17,167 bases of DNA from Acidobacteriota bacterium (GCA_023436715.1 JAEZIJ010000099.1:1-17167), one strand, 5' to 3'. Positions 6,099 to 13,778 are shown, numbered from the stretch's first letter. The notes: generated from the letters alone by a model not told the origin. Program-made: numbers and translations.

Positions 6099-7118
6099 AT
6101 GATGGACCGAAGAGAGTTCCTGGCATCCTCAACGGTCTGGGCCGCCGCGCCCGCTTCCCCGCTCCGCATCGCGTTCCTCGGAGCCGGCCACTCGCACGCG
6201 TTTGAAAAGGCGAAAGTCGTCCGCGAGAGTAGGGATTACGAACTCGCGGGCGTCTGGGATGAAGACCCCGCGGTGCGCACGCGGTTCGAACAGGCGGGAG
6301 TGAAACTGCTCTCGCGCGACGCGATTCTGAGCGACGCCTCCATTCCCGTCGTCGCCGTGGAATCCGCTGTGAAGGATCACGCCGCCCACGCGCGCATGGC
6401 CCTCGAAGCCGGAAAGCACGTTCACCTGGAGAAGCCGCCTTCGACCAAGCTAGCCTCGTTCCGTTCGCTTTCGGCGCTTGCAGTGCGCAAGCGCCTGCGC
6501 CTGCAGATGGGGTACATGTGGCGCTACCATCCGGGCATCAACACGGCGCTTGATGCGGCGCGCAAGGGCTGGCTCGGTGACGTGTTCCTCGTCAGGGGCA
6601 CCATCAACACGTTGATTCCCCGCGAGCGCCGGTCCGAATTCGCCATGTTTCGCGGAGGGCAGATGTTCGAGCTGGGCTGCCACCTGATCGATCCCATGGT
6701 CCGCCTGCTCGGCCCGCCGCGAGCCGTAACGCCGTTCCTGCGCAGGCACGGCGGAGTAAGCGACGCACTGGCCGACAACACCGCGGCGGTCTTCGATTAC
6801 GGCCGTGTACTCGGCATCGTGTCCAGTTCCACGCTGGAGCCCGGTGCGAACCGCCACCGGGCGTTTGAGATTTTTGGATCGGACGGCGCCGCGGTCGTCC
6901 GGCCGCTCGAACCGCCGCAACTGGAAATCGACCTGGAGAAAGCCGCGGGCCCGTACGCTGCCGGCATTCAGAGGCCGAAACTCGCGCCATTCCGGCGCTA
7001 TGTTGCTGATTTCGCGGAACTCGCGGAGGCAATCCGGACGGACCGGCCGCTGGCCGTCACACCGGAAGAAGACCTGATCGTACACGAAGCGCTGCTGGGG
7101 GCGTCCCAGATGCGGTGA
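6099..7118 (+). CDS. Gfo/Idh/MocA-family NAD(P)-dependent oxidoreductase with Tat-like leader
   Basis: A 339-residue protein. It begins with ATGATG; the second ATG (6102) gives MDRREFLASSTVWAAA, a twin-arginine-type leader common on this family in Bryobacterales, though its hydrophobic part is short and export is doubtful. The Rossmann fold follows with IAFLGAGHSHAF (residues 24-35), and the family Glu-Lys-Pro motif lies at 111-113 (HLEKPPSTK). The C-terminal alpha/beta domain has MGYMWRYHPG (137-146) and ELGCHLIDP (191-199), whose His195 corresponds to the usual active-site His. Such enzymes oxidise or reduce sugar or inositol-like substrates with NAD(P). It starts six bases after the phosphodiesterase gene, so the pair is probably one operon. 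The joint role (for example turnover of a phosphodiester-linked sugar or cyclitol) is inference only. Confidence 0.9.
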   Translation: MMDRREFLASSTVWAAAPASPLRIAFLGAGHSHAFEKAKVVRESRDYELAGVWDEDPAVRTRFEQAGVKLLSRDAILSDASIPVVAVESAVKDHAAHARMALEAGKHVHLEKPPSTKLASFRSLSALAVRKRLRLQMGYMWRYHPGINTALDAARKGWLGDVFLVRGTINTLIPRERRSEFAMFRGGQMFELGCHLIDPMVRLLGPPRAVTPFLRRHGGVSDALADNTAAVFDYGRVLGIVSSSTLEPGANRHRAFEIFGSDGAAVVRPLEPPQLEIDLEKAAGPYAAGIQRPKLAPFRRYVADFAELAEAIRTDRPLAVTPEEDLIVHEALLGASQMR

Positions 7119-7341
7119 TATCCCGGGCTGCCGAACGTGTGTTGACCGCCGTCTACGCTAAACGCTCGGGGAAGAGCCACAGCGCAAGAGGAACTGGCAC
7201 GCAACCCCGGCGGCCACACCCGTGGCTGGCGTCCGACGGCCCGGGCTTTCCTGGAGGAAAGCGTTTCCAGCCATAGACTCGCGATAGAGGATAATTTACA
7301 GTAACCAGAGTTAGTTAGTAAATAACATAAAGCTCACGCGT

Positions 7342-8253
7342 ATGTCAATAAATCGGGTAAGTCGCTCTCAATTCCTGAGAATCGCCCTTCTCGCCTCAAC
7401 CGGAGTTCTATCGACCGGCTTAAGCGCGGGCCCGCGCAACGATATGCTCGTCTCAACCGCCTGGTTGCAGAGCCGGCTCAACGATCCTTCGCTTGCGCTG
7501 CTGCATATCGCGCACGACCGCGCGGGTTATCAATCCGGGCACATTCCGGGCGCATGCTTCGTACCGTTCACCGAGCTTGCGATTACTCGCGACGGCGTTT
7601 CGAACGAGCTGCCGCCCGCGGCCGCCCTGGTGAAACTGTTCGAACAATGCGGCGTCAGCGACAATTCCCGGATCGTCCTCTACGGCGATAACACCCTTCT
7701 CAGCGCCACGCGTGCGTATTTCACGCTGGATTACCTGGGCCACGGCGGGCACGCCGCGCTGCTGGATGGCGGCTTTGAGAAATGGCGCGCCGAGAAGCGG
7801 CCCGTCTCCACAGAGGAACCGGCGCCGCGCCAGGGCCGCTTGAGCCCGCGGCTCCGCCCCGAGGTGGTCGTGAAACTCGACCAGATGCGCGACCTTTCCT
7901 GGACGGCCGTCAACGTGCCCTCGTCGAACGTAGTCATCCTGGACGCCCGGGCGGAATCGTCCTACAAACTCGCCGGGCCGAACACGGGCCACATTCCGGG
8001 AGCCGTGAACGTATTTTGGTCCGAAGCCCTCACCAGCAAGGAGGTCCCCGGCATGAAGCCGCGCGCCGAAGTTGAGCGCACGTACAAGCAGGCCGGTACA
8101 CCGGGACGGGGCCGCACCGTCGTCGCGTACTGCAACAGCGGCGTGCAGGCCACTCACGCCTACTTCACACTGAAGTATCTCGGCTACGACGACGTAAGGC
8201 TTTACGACGGCTCCTTCTCGGAGTGGACCCGAGCTAAGGCGCCCGTCCAGTAA
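7342..8253 (+). CDS. Exported two-domain rhodanese (thiosulfate / 3-mercaptopyruvate sulfurtransferase family)
   Basis: A 303-residue protein. The leader MSINRVSRSQFLRIALLAST carries an S-R-x-x-F-L segment like a one-arginine Tat leader, followed by a hydrophobic core ending near SAG (28-30). Two rhodanese domains follow (about 36-155 and 172-303). Each has the GHIPGA signature (66-71 and 217-222). The first domain lacks the cysteine: its loop reads LYGDN with Asp115. The second holds the active loop YCNSGVQATHAYF with Cys264. The loop differs from both classic forms (CRxGxxR for thiosulfate, CGSGVTA for mercaptopyruvate), so the sulfur donor is uncertain. Transfer of sulfane sulfur in the periplasm is inferred. 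No clear ribosome binding site precedes ATG 7342, and the leader DNA is unusually A/T-rich (7290-7341). Confidence 0.9.
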   Translation: MSINRVSRSQFLRIALLASTGVLSTGLSAGPRNDMLVSTAWLQSRLNDPSLALLHIAHDRAGYQSGHIPGACFVPFTELAITRDGVSNELPPAAALVKLFEQCGVSDNSRIVLYGDNTLLSATRAYFTLDYLGHGGHAALLDGGFEKWRAEKRPVSTEEPAPRQGRLSPRLRPEVVVKLDQMRDLSWTAVNVPSSNVVILDARAESSYKLAGPNTGHIPGAVNVFWSEALTSKEVPGMKPRAEVERTYKQAGTPGRGRTVVAYCNSGVQATHAYFTLKYLGYDDVRLYDGSFSEWTRAKAPVQ

Positions 8254-8312
8254 GACATCGCGGCCTGAAACTGCCTGGGTCCCCTGGGCGTCCATCGTCT
8301 CAGAGGAGGACA

Positions 8313-8332
8313 ACCGGCGCAAACAAGCCGGT
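8313..8332. repeat. Small hairpin downstream of the rhodanese gene
   Basis: ACCGGC (8313-8318) and GCCGGT (8327-8332) form a six-base-pair stem with an eight-base loop, 60 bases after the rhodanese stop. There is no T-run, so it is only a weak terminator candidate. A second pair, ATCCGG (8355-8360) and CCGGAT (8374-8379), lies nearby. The rest of the 236-base gap 8254-8489 shows no gene. Confidence 0.3.
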
Positions 8333-8434
8333 GGCCAATGTGTTATGGACCGAGATCCGGTTTGCGGGAGACTCCGGATCCGCCTGATTCCTTACCCCCC
8401 TCACGCTCATCTAAAGGAAATGGCGATGGTAATC

Positions 8435-8464
8435 AGCGGTGGGACCGCTCGCTTAGAGGCGGTC
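8435..8464 (+). promoter_or_regulatory. Two mutually exclusive hairpins ahead of the M50 protease start
   Basis: AGCGGT (8435-8440) pairs exactly with ACCGCT (8444-8449) over a three-base loop. GACCGC (8443-8448) can instead pair with GCGGTC (8459-8464) over ten bases. The shared strand means only one can form at a time. The second ends 15 bases before the GGGGTGAG ribosome binding site (8479-8486) of the gene at 8490. A switching leader is possible, but stems this short also arise by chance. Confidence 0.35.
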
Positions 8465-8489
8465 TGTCGAGCTATTTCGGGGTGAGTCT

Positions 8490-9620
8490 ATGCGCAGCCA
8501 TATCCGGCTAGGCCGTGTGTTCGGGGTCGAAATCGGGCTGCACTATAGCTGGCTCCTGATCGCCGGCCTGATCACGCTCACGCTCACGACGCAACTTCAG
8601 GTGCTACACCCGGAGTGGGCTCAAGGGGCGGTGTGGGCGGCGTCGATGCTCACGGCCATCCTGTTCTTCCTGACGTTAATTGCGCACGAACTGGCGCATT
8701 CGTTGGTCGCGCTCTCCCGCGGCCTGCCCGTGCGCTCCATCACGCTGTTTGCTCTCGGCGGAGTCGCGCAGATCGAAAAGGAAGCTCCGGACGCCAGAAC
8801 CGAGTTCTGGATGGCCATTGTCGGCCCAATCACGAGCGCGGTGATCGGCGCCGGATGCCTGGCGGCCGCCTGGGCGATGGGCTGGCCGTTATTCCACCAG
8901 CCCGCGACCCCGGGCGTCGCGATTCTGGTCTGGCTTGGCTACATCAACGTCACGCTGGCAGTGTTCAACATGGTCCCGGGCTTTCCGCTCGACGGAGGAA
9001 GGGTCTTCCACGCGCTCGTATGGTGGATTACCGGCAATGCCGCGCTCTCACTCCGCATCGCTACGCAGGTGGGCCGTGCGGTCGCCATGATATTCATCGC
9101 GGTCGGCGTCGCGCGCTTCTTCCTCGGCGCCGGCTTCGGCGGCCTCTGGCTGGCGTTCATTGGATGGTTCCTGCTCGAAGCCGCCGGAACTGCGTACGCT
9201 CAGGCCCGCGTCACGGAGGCGCTGCGGGGGCTTCGCGTGCGGGACCTGATGGTCCGCGACTGCCCCGGCGTGGACCTGCGAACCAACCTGCAGAACTTTA
9301 TCGAAGACGAACTGCTCCGCACGGGGCGGCAGTGCTTTCTGGTGACCGAACGAGACCGTGTCGTGGGGCTGGTCGGCCCGCGCGAGCTACACGGGATTCC
9401 GCGGCCTCAATGGATCTACAGGACCGTCGCCGATGTCATGCGCCCGCTCGATTCGCTCCACACCTTGGCCCCGGAAACACCGGTCACGGAGGCGCTCGAG
9501 ACCATGGGCCGCGATAACGTCACGCAGCTTCCGGTAGCCTCGGACGGCCAGGTGGAGGGCGTAATCTCCCGCGCCAGCGTGCTCGGGTTTCTCGAGACGC
9601 GTCACATACTCCGCGTGTGA
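8490..9620 (+). CDS. Site-2-type M50 zinc metalloprotease with C-terminal CBS domains
   Basis: A 376-residue membrane protein. The zinc motif HELAH (66-70) sits in a membrane helix, and the second motif NMVPGFPLDGG (160-170) supplies the third ligand Asp168. About five to six membrane segments span residues 17-235. Residues about 250-376 form a pair of CBS domains (RDLMVRDCPG at 251-260 and DVMRPLDSLHTL in the second), which in this subfamily bind nucleotides and control activity. The architecture is that of Rip3/S2P-like intramembrane proteases with CBS pairs, which cut membrane-bound regulators such as anti-sigma factors. No candidate substrate is encoded beside it. The start is supported by GGGGTGAG three bases before the ATG. 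The SpoIVFB-like short N-terminus (LGRVFGVEIGLHYSW) agrees with the family. Confidence 0.93.
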   Translation: MRSHIRLGRVFGVEIGLHYSWLLIAGLITLTLTTQLQVLHPEWAQGAVWAASMLTAILFFLTLIAHELAHSLVALSRGLPVRSITLFALGGVAQIEKEAPDARTEFWMAIVGPITSAVIGAGCLAAAWAMGWPLFHQPATPGVAILVWLGYINVTLAVFNMVPGFPLDGGRVFHALVWWITGNAALSLRIATQVGRAVAMIFIAVGVARFFLGAGFGGLWLAFIGWFLLEAAGTAYAQARVTEALRGLRVRDLMVRDCPGVDLRTNLQNFIEDELLRTGRQCFLVTERDRVVGLVGPRELHGIPRPQWIYRTVADVMRPLDSLHTLAPETPVTEALETMGRDNVTQLPVASDGQVEGVISRASVLGFLETRHILRV

Positions 9621-9678
9621 GAGTGGGATAGGGACATCATTTCAGATAATACTAACTTATTTTCTAAATTACATACGC

Positions 9679-9687
9679 TGTTATAAT
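9679..9687 (+). promoter_or_regulatory. Extended -10 promoter of the radical SAM gene
   Basis: TGTTATAAT at 9679-9687 is a perfect TATAAT preceded by TGn, an extended -10 that can work without a good -35; none is seen at 17 bases. Transcription would start near 9694, leaving about 14 bases before ATG 9708. The surrounding patch 9640-9690 is very A/T-rich against the GC-rich background. Confidence 0.6.
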
Positions 9688-9707
9688 CGGTTCCTCGGGC
9701 GGATGTC

Positions 9708-10646
9708 ATGACTAACTTGACCGTACCGGAGAAGGGCTTCGCGCCGGCGTATCTCGAACTCGAGCGTAGCGGGGAGCTTTCCCGGCGCGCCCGCGCACTC
9801 TACCACGCCTATCGCATTTGCCGGCTGTGCCCGCGCGAGTGCTTAGTCAACCGGCTCAGCGGCAAAAAGGGCGTGTGCCAGGCAACATCCGTTGCGAGAG
9901 TCTACTCCGCTCATCCTCATTTCGGAGAGGAGCACGCGCTCGTCGGCCGCAACGGGTCGGGAACTATCTTCTTCGGCCAGTGCAACCTGCGCTGTGTATT
10001 CTGCCAGAACTCCGAGATCGTGCAGCCGGCAGCCGGGTCGCCGGTGAGCGACGACGAATTGGCCGGGTTGATGTTGGACCTCCAGCATCAGGGCTGCCAT
10101 AACATCAACCTGGTGACGCCCACTCACTACGTTCCGAACATCGTGCAGGCAGTGCGTATCGCGATCGGAGGCGGGCTGCGCATTCCGCTCGTGTATAACT
10201 GCTGCGGGTACGAACCGATGTCCGTCCTGCAACTGCTCGATGGGATTGTCGATATTTATCTGCCGGATTTCAAGTACGCCGACAAGGAAAATGCCGCTCG
10301 TTATTCACCTGGCGCCAGAAACTATCCGGAAGTTGCCGCCACGGCCATTGCGGAGATGTACCGGCAGGTTGGCGATCTTGTAGTGGACGAGGATGGAATT
10401 GCGCTGCGCGGGCTGATGATCAGGCACCTGGTCCTTCCAGGCGGGGCGGCGGGCACGGACCGTTTCGTGCGCTTCGTCGCGAAACAGCTCAGCCCTTCCA
10501 CCTACGTGAACATCATGCCGCAATACCGGCCCTCGTACCGAGCGAATCGCTACCCGGAGATCTCGCGGCCCATCACGGCGGAGGAATTCGGTGAAGCGAT
10601 TTCGTGCGCGATGGAAGCGGGCCTGACCCGGCTGAACAGAAGCTGA
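9708..10646 (+). CDS. PflX-like radical SAM protein (pyruvate formate-lyase activase-like)
   Basis: A 312-residue protein. The radical SAM cluster motif CNLRCVFCQN gives Cys92, Cys96 and Cys99 for the 4Fe-4S cluster that binds S-adenosylmethionine. Upstream lies the family-specific cysteine group CRLCPRECLVN...GVC (Cys38, Cys41, Cys45 and Cys57), which probably holds a second metal or cluster. NINLVTPTHYVPNI (113-126) and the IVDIYLPDFKYAD segment are typical of the COG1313/PflX group. No pyruvate formate-lyase or other glycyl-radical enzyme is nearby, so its target is unknown. The start ATG 9708 is preceded by GGGCGGA, and a promoter lies directly upstream, so it is probably a single-gene transcript. 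It converges with the M14 gene, leaving 21 bases between their ends. Confidence 0.9.
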   Translation: MTNLTVPEKGFAPAYLELERSGELSRRARALYHAYRICRLCPRECLVNRLSGKKGVCQATSVARVYSAHPHFGEEHALVGRNGSGTIFFGQCNLRCVFCQNSEIVQPAAGSPVSDDELAGLMLDLQHQGCHNINLVTPTHYVPNIVQAVRIAIGGGLRIPLVYNCCGYEPMSVLQLLDGIVDIYLPDFKYADKENAARYSPGARNYPEVAATAIAEMYRQVGDLVVDEDGIALRGLMIRHLVLPGGAAGTDRFVRFVAKQLSPSTYVNIMPQYRPSYRANRYPEISRPITAEEFGEAISCAMEAGLTRLNRS

Positions 10647-10667
10647 AGCACCGCCCGAACCGCTGCA

Positions 10668-13163
10668 TTACAGCTCCGCCGCTGAAGCCAGGTAGATCGC
10701 ATTCAGCACCAGCTTGAAAGTGCCGAACGGCTGGCCCCGGAACTGCGGCCGGAAACCGTACAGGATTACTCGCCCGCGCCCGTGCCGCGCGTTCACAAGG
10801 ATGCTCTTTCCAAGCGCCGCTTTCTCGCCGGACACCCACCCGCTCGCGAGCAGGTTCGCGGCCGCGTACCGCACCACAGACCTCGTCTCGCGCTCGCCCT
10901 TGTTGTACTCCGGCAGGAGCGTGATCTCGAAGGCATAGCCACCCTCCGAAAACACCACCGTTTCCTTCGGCATCCCCTCCGCGATCGGGTCGCCGTATTC
11001 GATGTTGGCGCGAAGCAGCGATCCGGGGCTGTAGAATCCACTGGCTTGCGATGCCGAACCGCCGCGCAGCACGTTTCTCACCGGCAGGCCAAAGAACGCG
11101 ACCGGCAACTCCGTCGCGTCGTCGAACGCCAGAAGAGTGCCGCCTTCCTTCACGAACCGCTCGATCTCATGGAGTCCCTCGACGTCGATTCCTCCGGTAA
11201 ACTCAGGCCTCTGCTGCTCGGTTTCATCGCTGCGCCCCCCACGCTCTCCCTCGCGGACTCCGTGCAGGATCGATTCGGACGACTGGGAGGCGAGAATCAA
11301 CGAATCGAAGCGCTCCCGCAGGCCACCCTTCTTGACGTCGGCATTGTGAACCAAGGTGTACGGGATGCGGTAGTAGTCGAGCAGCCATTGGGTCCAGCCG
11401 GTGTCGATGTTGCCCGTCCAGGGCTCATAGAGAGCCACACGCGGGCGCCTCAGCTCATAGGCGGCCTTCACGCCATCCCCGCTTACAAACGCGCCCTCCG
11501 CCGTCCACCGTAGCTTTTCGCCCCGCCCCAGCGCATCCGCCACGGCTAGAAACGATGCGTTCTGGCGATGGTCGAGGACCGGCGCCGGGTCGTCGATTGC
11601 GGTCACGGGGTCCATCGCGCACTCAAACGGCGCGTCCACGCGATCCACGCTCACTCCCATCTGCATGCTCAGCGTCCAGCCAGCGATGTCGTAGGGCCGC
11701 TTGGCCGGCCCGGTCGCGCCCGAACGCAGTTCGGGGTACTTCTGCGGTTCCAGCAGATCCATCAAGTAACCCCGGAATGCCTGTGCGGTTGGCAACACCC
11801 ACGTTCCTTCCGGATAGCTCTTGCCGCCCGCCTGGAAGCTAGTCTTCGCGCGGTACACATCGACCCCGGCCGCGGAGAGCCGTTTCAGCATCTCGATCGC
11901 GCTCGAGGCGTCCCATTGATCCGGCGCCAGAATGTAAGCGTAGGGCGTGCCCTTCCGCCCGGCTTCGATGTTCGCCCGCGCCATCTCGTAAGCCTTCAGG
12001 AGGTAATGCGCCGGCCGCGAGGAGGCAAGATCCAGAATGGCGAAGTCGGCGGTCAGCATGTATTCCACCGCGTCGCGCAGGCGCCACATGCCGCCCTGCC
12101 AGGGCAGCGGATAGAAAACGGTGGGCTCGCGCGTGGGCAGGCCCGAGGCAAACCGCTCCGGCAAATCGCTCGCCTTGTACTCGTGCGGAGTGGCGTAGCC
12201 GTAACCCGCGGTCTCGGTCAGGATTCCGTGCATGTTGTGGAACGCGGGCACGGATCGCAGCCCGCCATTCCACCACGCCTCGAACCCGGTAAACGAGATT
12301 GCGCCCGGTTTGTTCTCCCGCGCGAAGCGCTCGCTCATTGCGGAGCCGATGTGGTTGATTCCCGCTATCACCGCCGGCGCAATGTTCGGGTTCAGCGGGT
12401 CGCTATAAGGCGGCAGGAAGATGCGCGCGGGGAATGGCGCCGTCTGGTGCTGGTTATACACAATCTGCGGAAACCACTCCCGGAACAGCAGCCGCGAGAC
12501 GTTCCGCGTTTCCTCGAGGTTCAGCATGAAATAATCGCGATTGTTGTCGTGCCCCGAGTATTTCTGATAGAGCCACGGCAGCCGCGCCATTTCATACTGG
12601 GTCCCGGCGTTCCGGCGATACCATTCCACAACCATGTCGAGCCCGTCGGGGTTGATCACGGGGACTTGCAGCAGGATGACGTTGCGCCGGATTCGCTGCG
12701 CTTCCTGGCCCTCGCCGGTCACCATTCGATAGGCCAGTTCCGGAGCGTGCTGCGCCGGCGCCACCTCGGTCGCGTGGAGCCCGGAATCGATCCAGACGAT
12801 GGCCTTCCCCTCTTCCGCAATGCGCCGTGCCTCGTCGGGCGAGGGCTGCCCGAGCGCCAGACGGCGGCTGATCTCCCGGTAGCGCTCCGCATTCTTCAGG
12901 TTTTCCGGCGAGGAAATCAGGGCCAGAAACATCGGCTTGCCGTTCGTCGTCTTTCCGAACTCCACCAGCCGGATGCGGTCGCTTGATCGCGCAAGCTTCT
13001 GAAAGTAGCCGCTGATCTCTGTGTAGTTTGCCAGCTTGTAATCGTCACCTGGCGTGAAGCCGAAGTGATCCTTGGGTGCGGGGACGGCAGCCCGGCTCAA
13101 CGCCGCGGCCAGGCAGAAAACGGCGGCCAGCCGTGGGGCGCTCGAACGGGTAAGTATCCTCAT
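10668..13163 (-). CDS. Exported M14-family zinc metallopeptidase with C-terminal glutamine-amidotransferase-like domain
   Basis: An 831-residue protein starting with a signal peptide (MRILTRSSAPRLAAVFCLAA, ending near SRAAVPAP). The M14 carboxypeptidase domain covers about residues 40-340. Zinc ligands His130 and Glu133 are in GLHATEVAP, the third is probably His239 (VYNQHQT), and the catalytic Glu is probably Glu317 (LTETAGYG). NPDGLD (171-176) and HDNNRDYF (205-212) are the usual substrate-pocket segments. Residues about 572-830 resemble a class I glutamine-amidotransferase-like fold (RVALYEPWTGNIDTGW, then FVKEGGTLLAFDDA) without an evident nucleophilic cysteine, a layout known from large bacterial M14-like proteins. 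The start at 13163 is chosen for the signal peptide; the frame stays open a further 79 codons upstream, but that extension runs across the divergent promoter region. The substrate is unknown; export and peptide turnover are inferred. Confidence 0.9.
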   Translation of the reverse strand: MRILTRSSAPRLAAVFCLAAALSRAAVPAPKDHFGFTPGDDYKLANYTEISGYFQKLARSSDRIRLVEFGKTTNGKPMFLALISSPENLKNAERYREISRRLALGQPSPDEARRIAEEGKAIVWIDSGLHATEVAPAQHAPELAYRMVTGEGQEAQRIRRNVILLQVPVINPDGLDMVVEWYRRNAGTQYEMARLPWLYQKYSGHDNNRDYFMLNLEETRNVSRLLFREWFPQIVYNQHQTAPFPARIFLPPYSDPLNPNIAPAVIAGINHIGSAMSERFARENKPGAISFTGFEAWWNGGLRSVPAFHNMHGILTETAGYGYATPHEYKASDLPERFASGLPTREPTVFYPLPWQGGMWRLRDAVEYMLTADFAILDLASSRPAHYLLKAYEMARANIEAGRKGTPYAYILAPDQWDASSAIEMLKRLSAAGVDVYRAKTSFQAGGKSYPEGTWVLPTAQAFRGYLMDLLEPQKYPELRSGATGPAKRPYDIAGWTLSMQMGVSVDRVDAPFECAMDPVTAIDDPAPVLDHRQNASFLAVADALGRGEKLRWTAEGAFVSGDGVKAAYELRRPRVALYEPWTGNIDTGWTQWLLDYYRIPYTLVHNADVKKGGLRERFDSLILASQSSESILHGVREGERGGRSDETEQQRPEFTGGIDVEGLHEIERFVKEGGTLLAFDDATELPVAFFGLPVRNVLRGGSASQASGFYSPGSLLRANIEYGDPIAEGMPKETVVFSEGGYAFEITLLPEYNKGERETRSVVRYAAANLLASGWVSGEKAALGKSILVNARHGRGRVILYGFRPQFRGQPFGTFKLVLNAIYLASAAEL

Positions 13164-13208
13164 CGGGGACCTGAAAATCGAATCAACCAGTATAAGCCGT
13201 GGTGGCGC

Positions 13209-13238
13209 TTGTTCCGGGTACCCGGAGAAATCTATCAT
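13209..13238 (+). promoter_or_regulatory. Possible promoter with embedded 14-bp palindromic operator
   Basis: TCCGGGTACCCGGA (13213-13226) is a perfect 14-base palindrome in the 112-base gap between the divergent M14 and SnoaL-like genes. On the plus strand it overlaps a possible promoter, TTGTTC (13209-13214) and TATCAT (13233-13238) with 18 bases between, so a protein bound to it would sit on the spacer. The -35 match is poor (three of six). On the minus strand TATACT near 13190 could serve the M14 gene. Confidence 0.45.
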
Positions 13239-13275
13239 GTTGGCAGGGACAAAACTCAGGCCAGGGGGGAAGACC

Positions 13276-13722
13276 ATGAGCACACCACAATTCCGGCATC
13301 TCGATACCGGCACCGAAGAACAGGCAGTGCGGCATGTCCTCGAGAGTCTTGCCGAATCGATGAACCGCTGCGATGCGGCGGCTTTCGCGAGCCATTTCAC
13401 AGAGGACGGCGAGTTGACCAGCGTCTTCGGAACCTACTCGAGGGGCCGGGATGCCATCCGCAAGCTCCATGAGCCGCTGTTCGCTCCGGCGCAGACCCCG
13501 GGGCTGCCGTCTTTCAGGAACGCGCTCCTGACGATCAGGGATGTCCGCGTGCGCCCGCTGCGGCCGGACATCGCCGCGGTGGACGTGCGCTGGAATCAGA
13601 TCGGAGCGGTGCGGCCCGACGGCATGCCCTGGCCCGAACGGCGCGGTCTTCTTAACTGCATCATGGTCAGAGACGGGGGCGCCTGGCTGATCGCTGTGTC
13701 GCACAATATGGATCTCCCGTAA
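13276..13722 (+). CDS. SnoaL/DUF4440-like NTF2-fold protein
   Basis: A 148-residue protein of the SnoaL-like / SgcJ-EcaC group. Typical signs are the opening helix EEQAVRHVLESLAESMNRCD, then AAFASHFTEDGEL (the usual D..... .F.eDg.. segment), YSRGRDAIRKLHEPLF, the beta strand VRPLRPDIAAVDVRW and the C-terminal GAWLIAVSHNM. The fold is a small alpha+beta cone that binds a small molecule or forms dimers. Most members are of unknown function and no catalytic residues can be assigned. The start ATG 13276 has GGGGGGAAG just upstream; the frame is open further upstream but only through the divergent intergenic region. It is divergent from the M14 peptidase and 45 bases ahead of aguB, so it may share a transcript with aguB. 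Confidence 0.85.
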   Translation: MSTPQFRHLDTGTEEQAVRHVLESLAESMNRCDAAAFASHFTEDGELTSVFGTYSRGRDAIRKLHEPLFAPAQTPGLPSFRNALLTIRDVRVRPLRPDIAAVDVRWNQIGAVRPDGMPWPERRGLLNCIMVRDGGAWLIAVSHNMDLP

Positions 13723-13736
13723 ACACAAGACGCAGC

Positions 13737-13778
13737 ATCGGCTCCGCAAAAATGAAAGAATCAGGATATGGAGCCGAT
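13737..13778 (+). promoter_or_regulatory. Hairpin enclosing the ribosome binding region and start codon of aguB
   Basis: ATCGGCTCC (13737-13745) is the exact reverse complement of GGAGCCGAT (13770-13778). The 24-base loop holds the GAAAGAA and AGGA purine motifs and the first two bases of the ATG at 13768; the third base opens the right arm. The stem could hold back initiation in the mRNA, and could also act as a weak end signal for the upstream gene. No T-run follows. Confidence 0.4.

Noticed and set aside
11568..12986. 472-codon open frame antisense to the M14 peptidase gene
   Set aside because: Arg/His-rich shadow of a real gene, with no ribosome binding site or recognisable motif.
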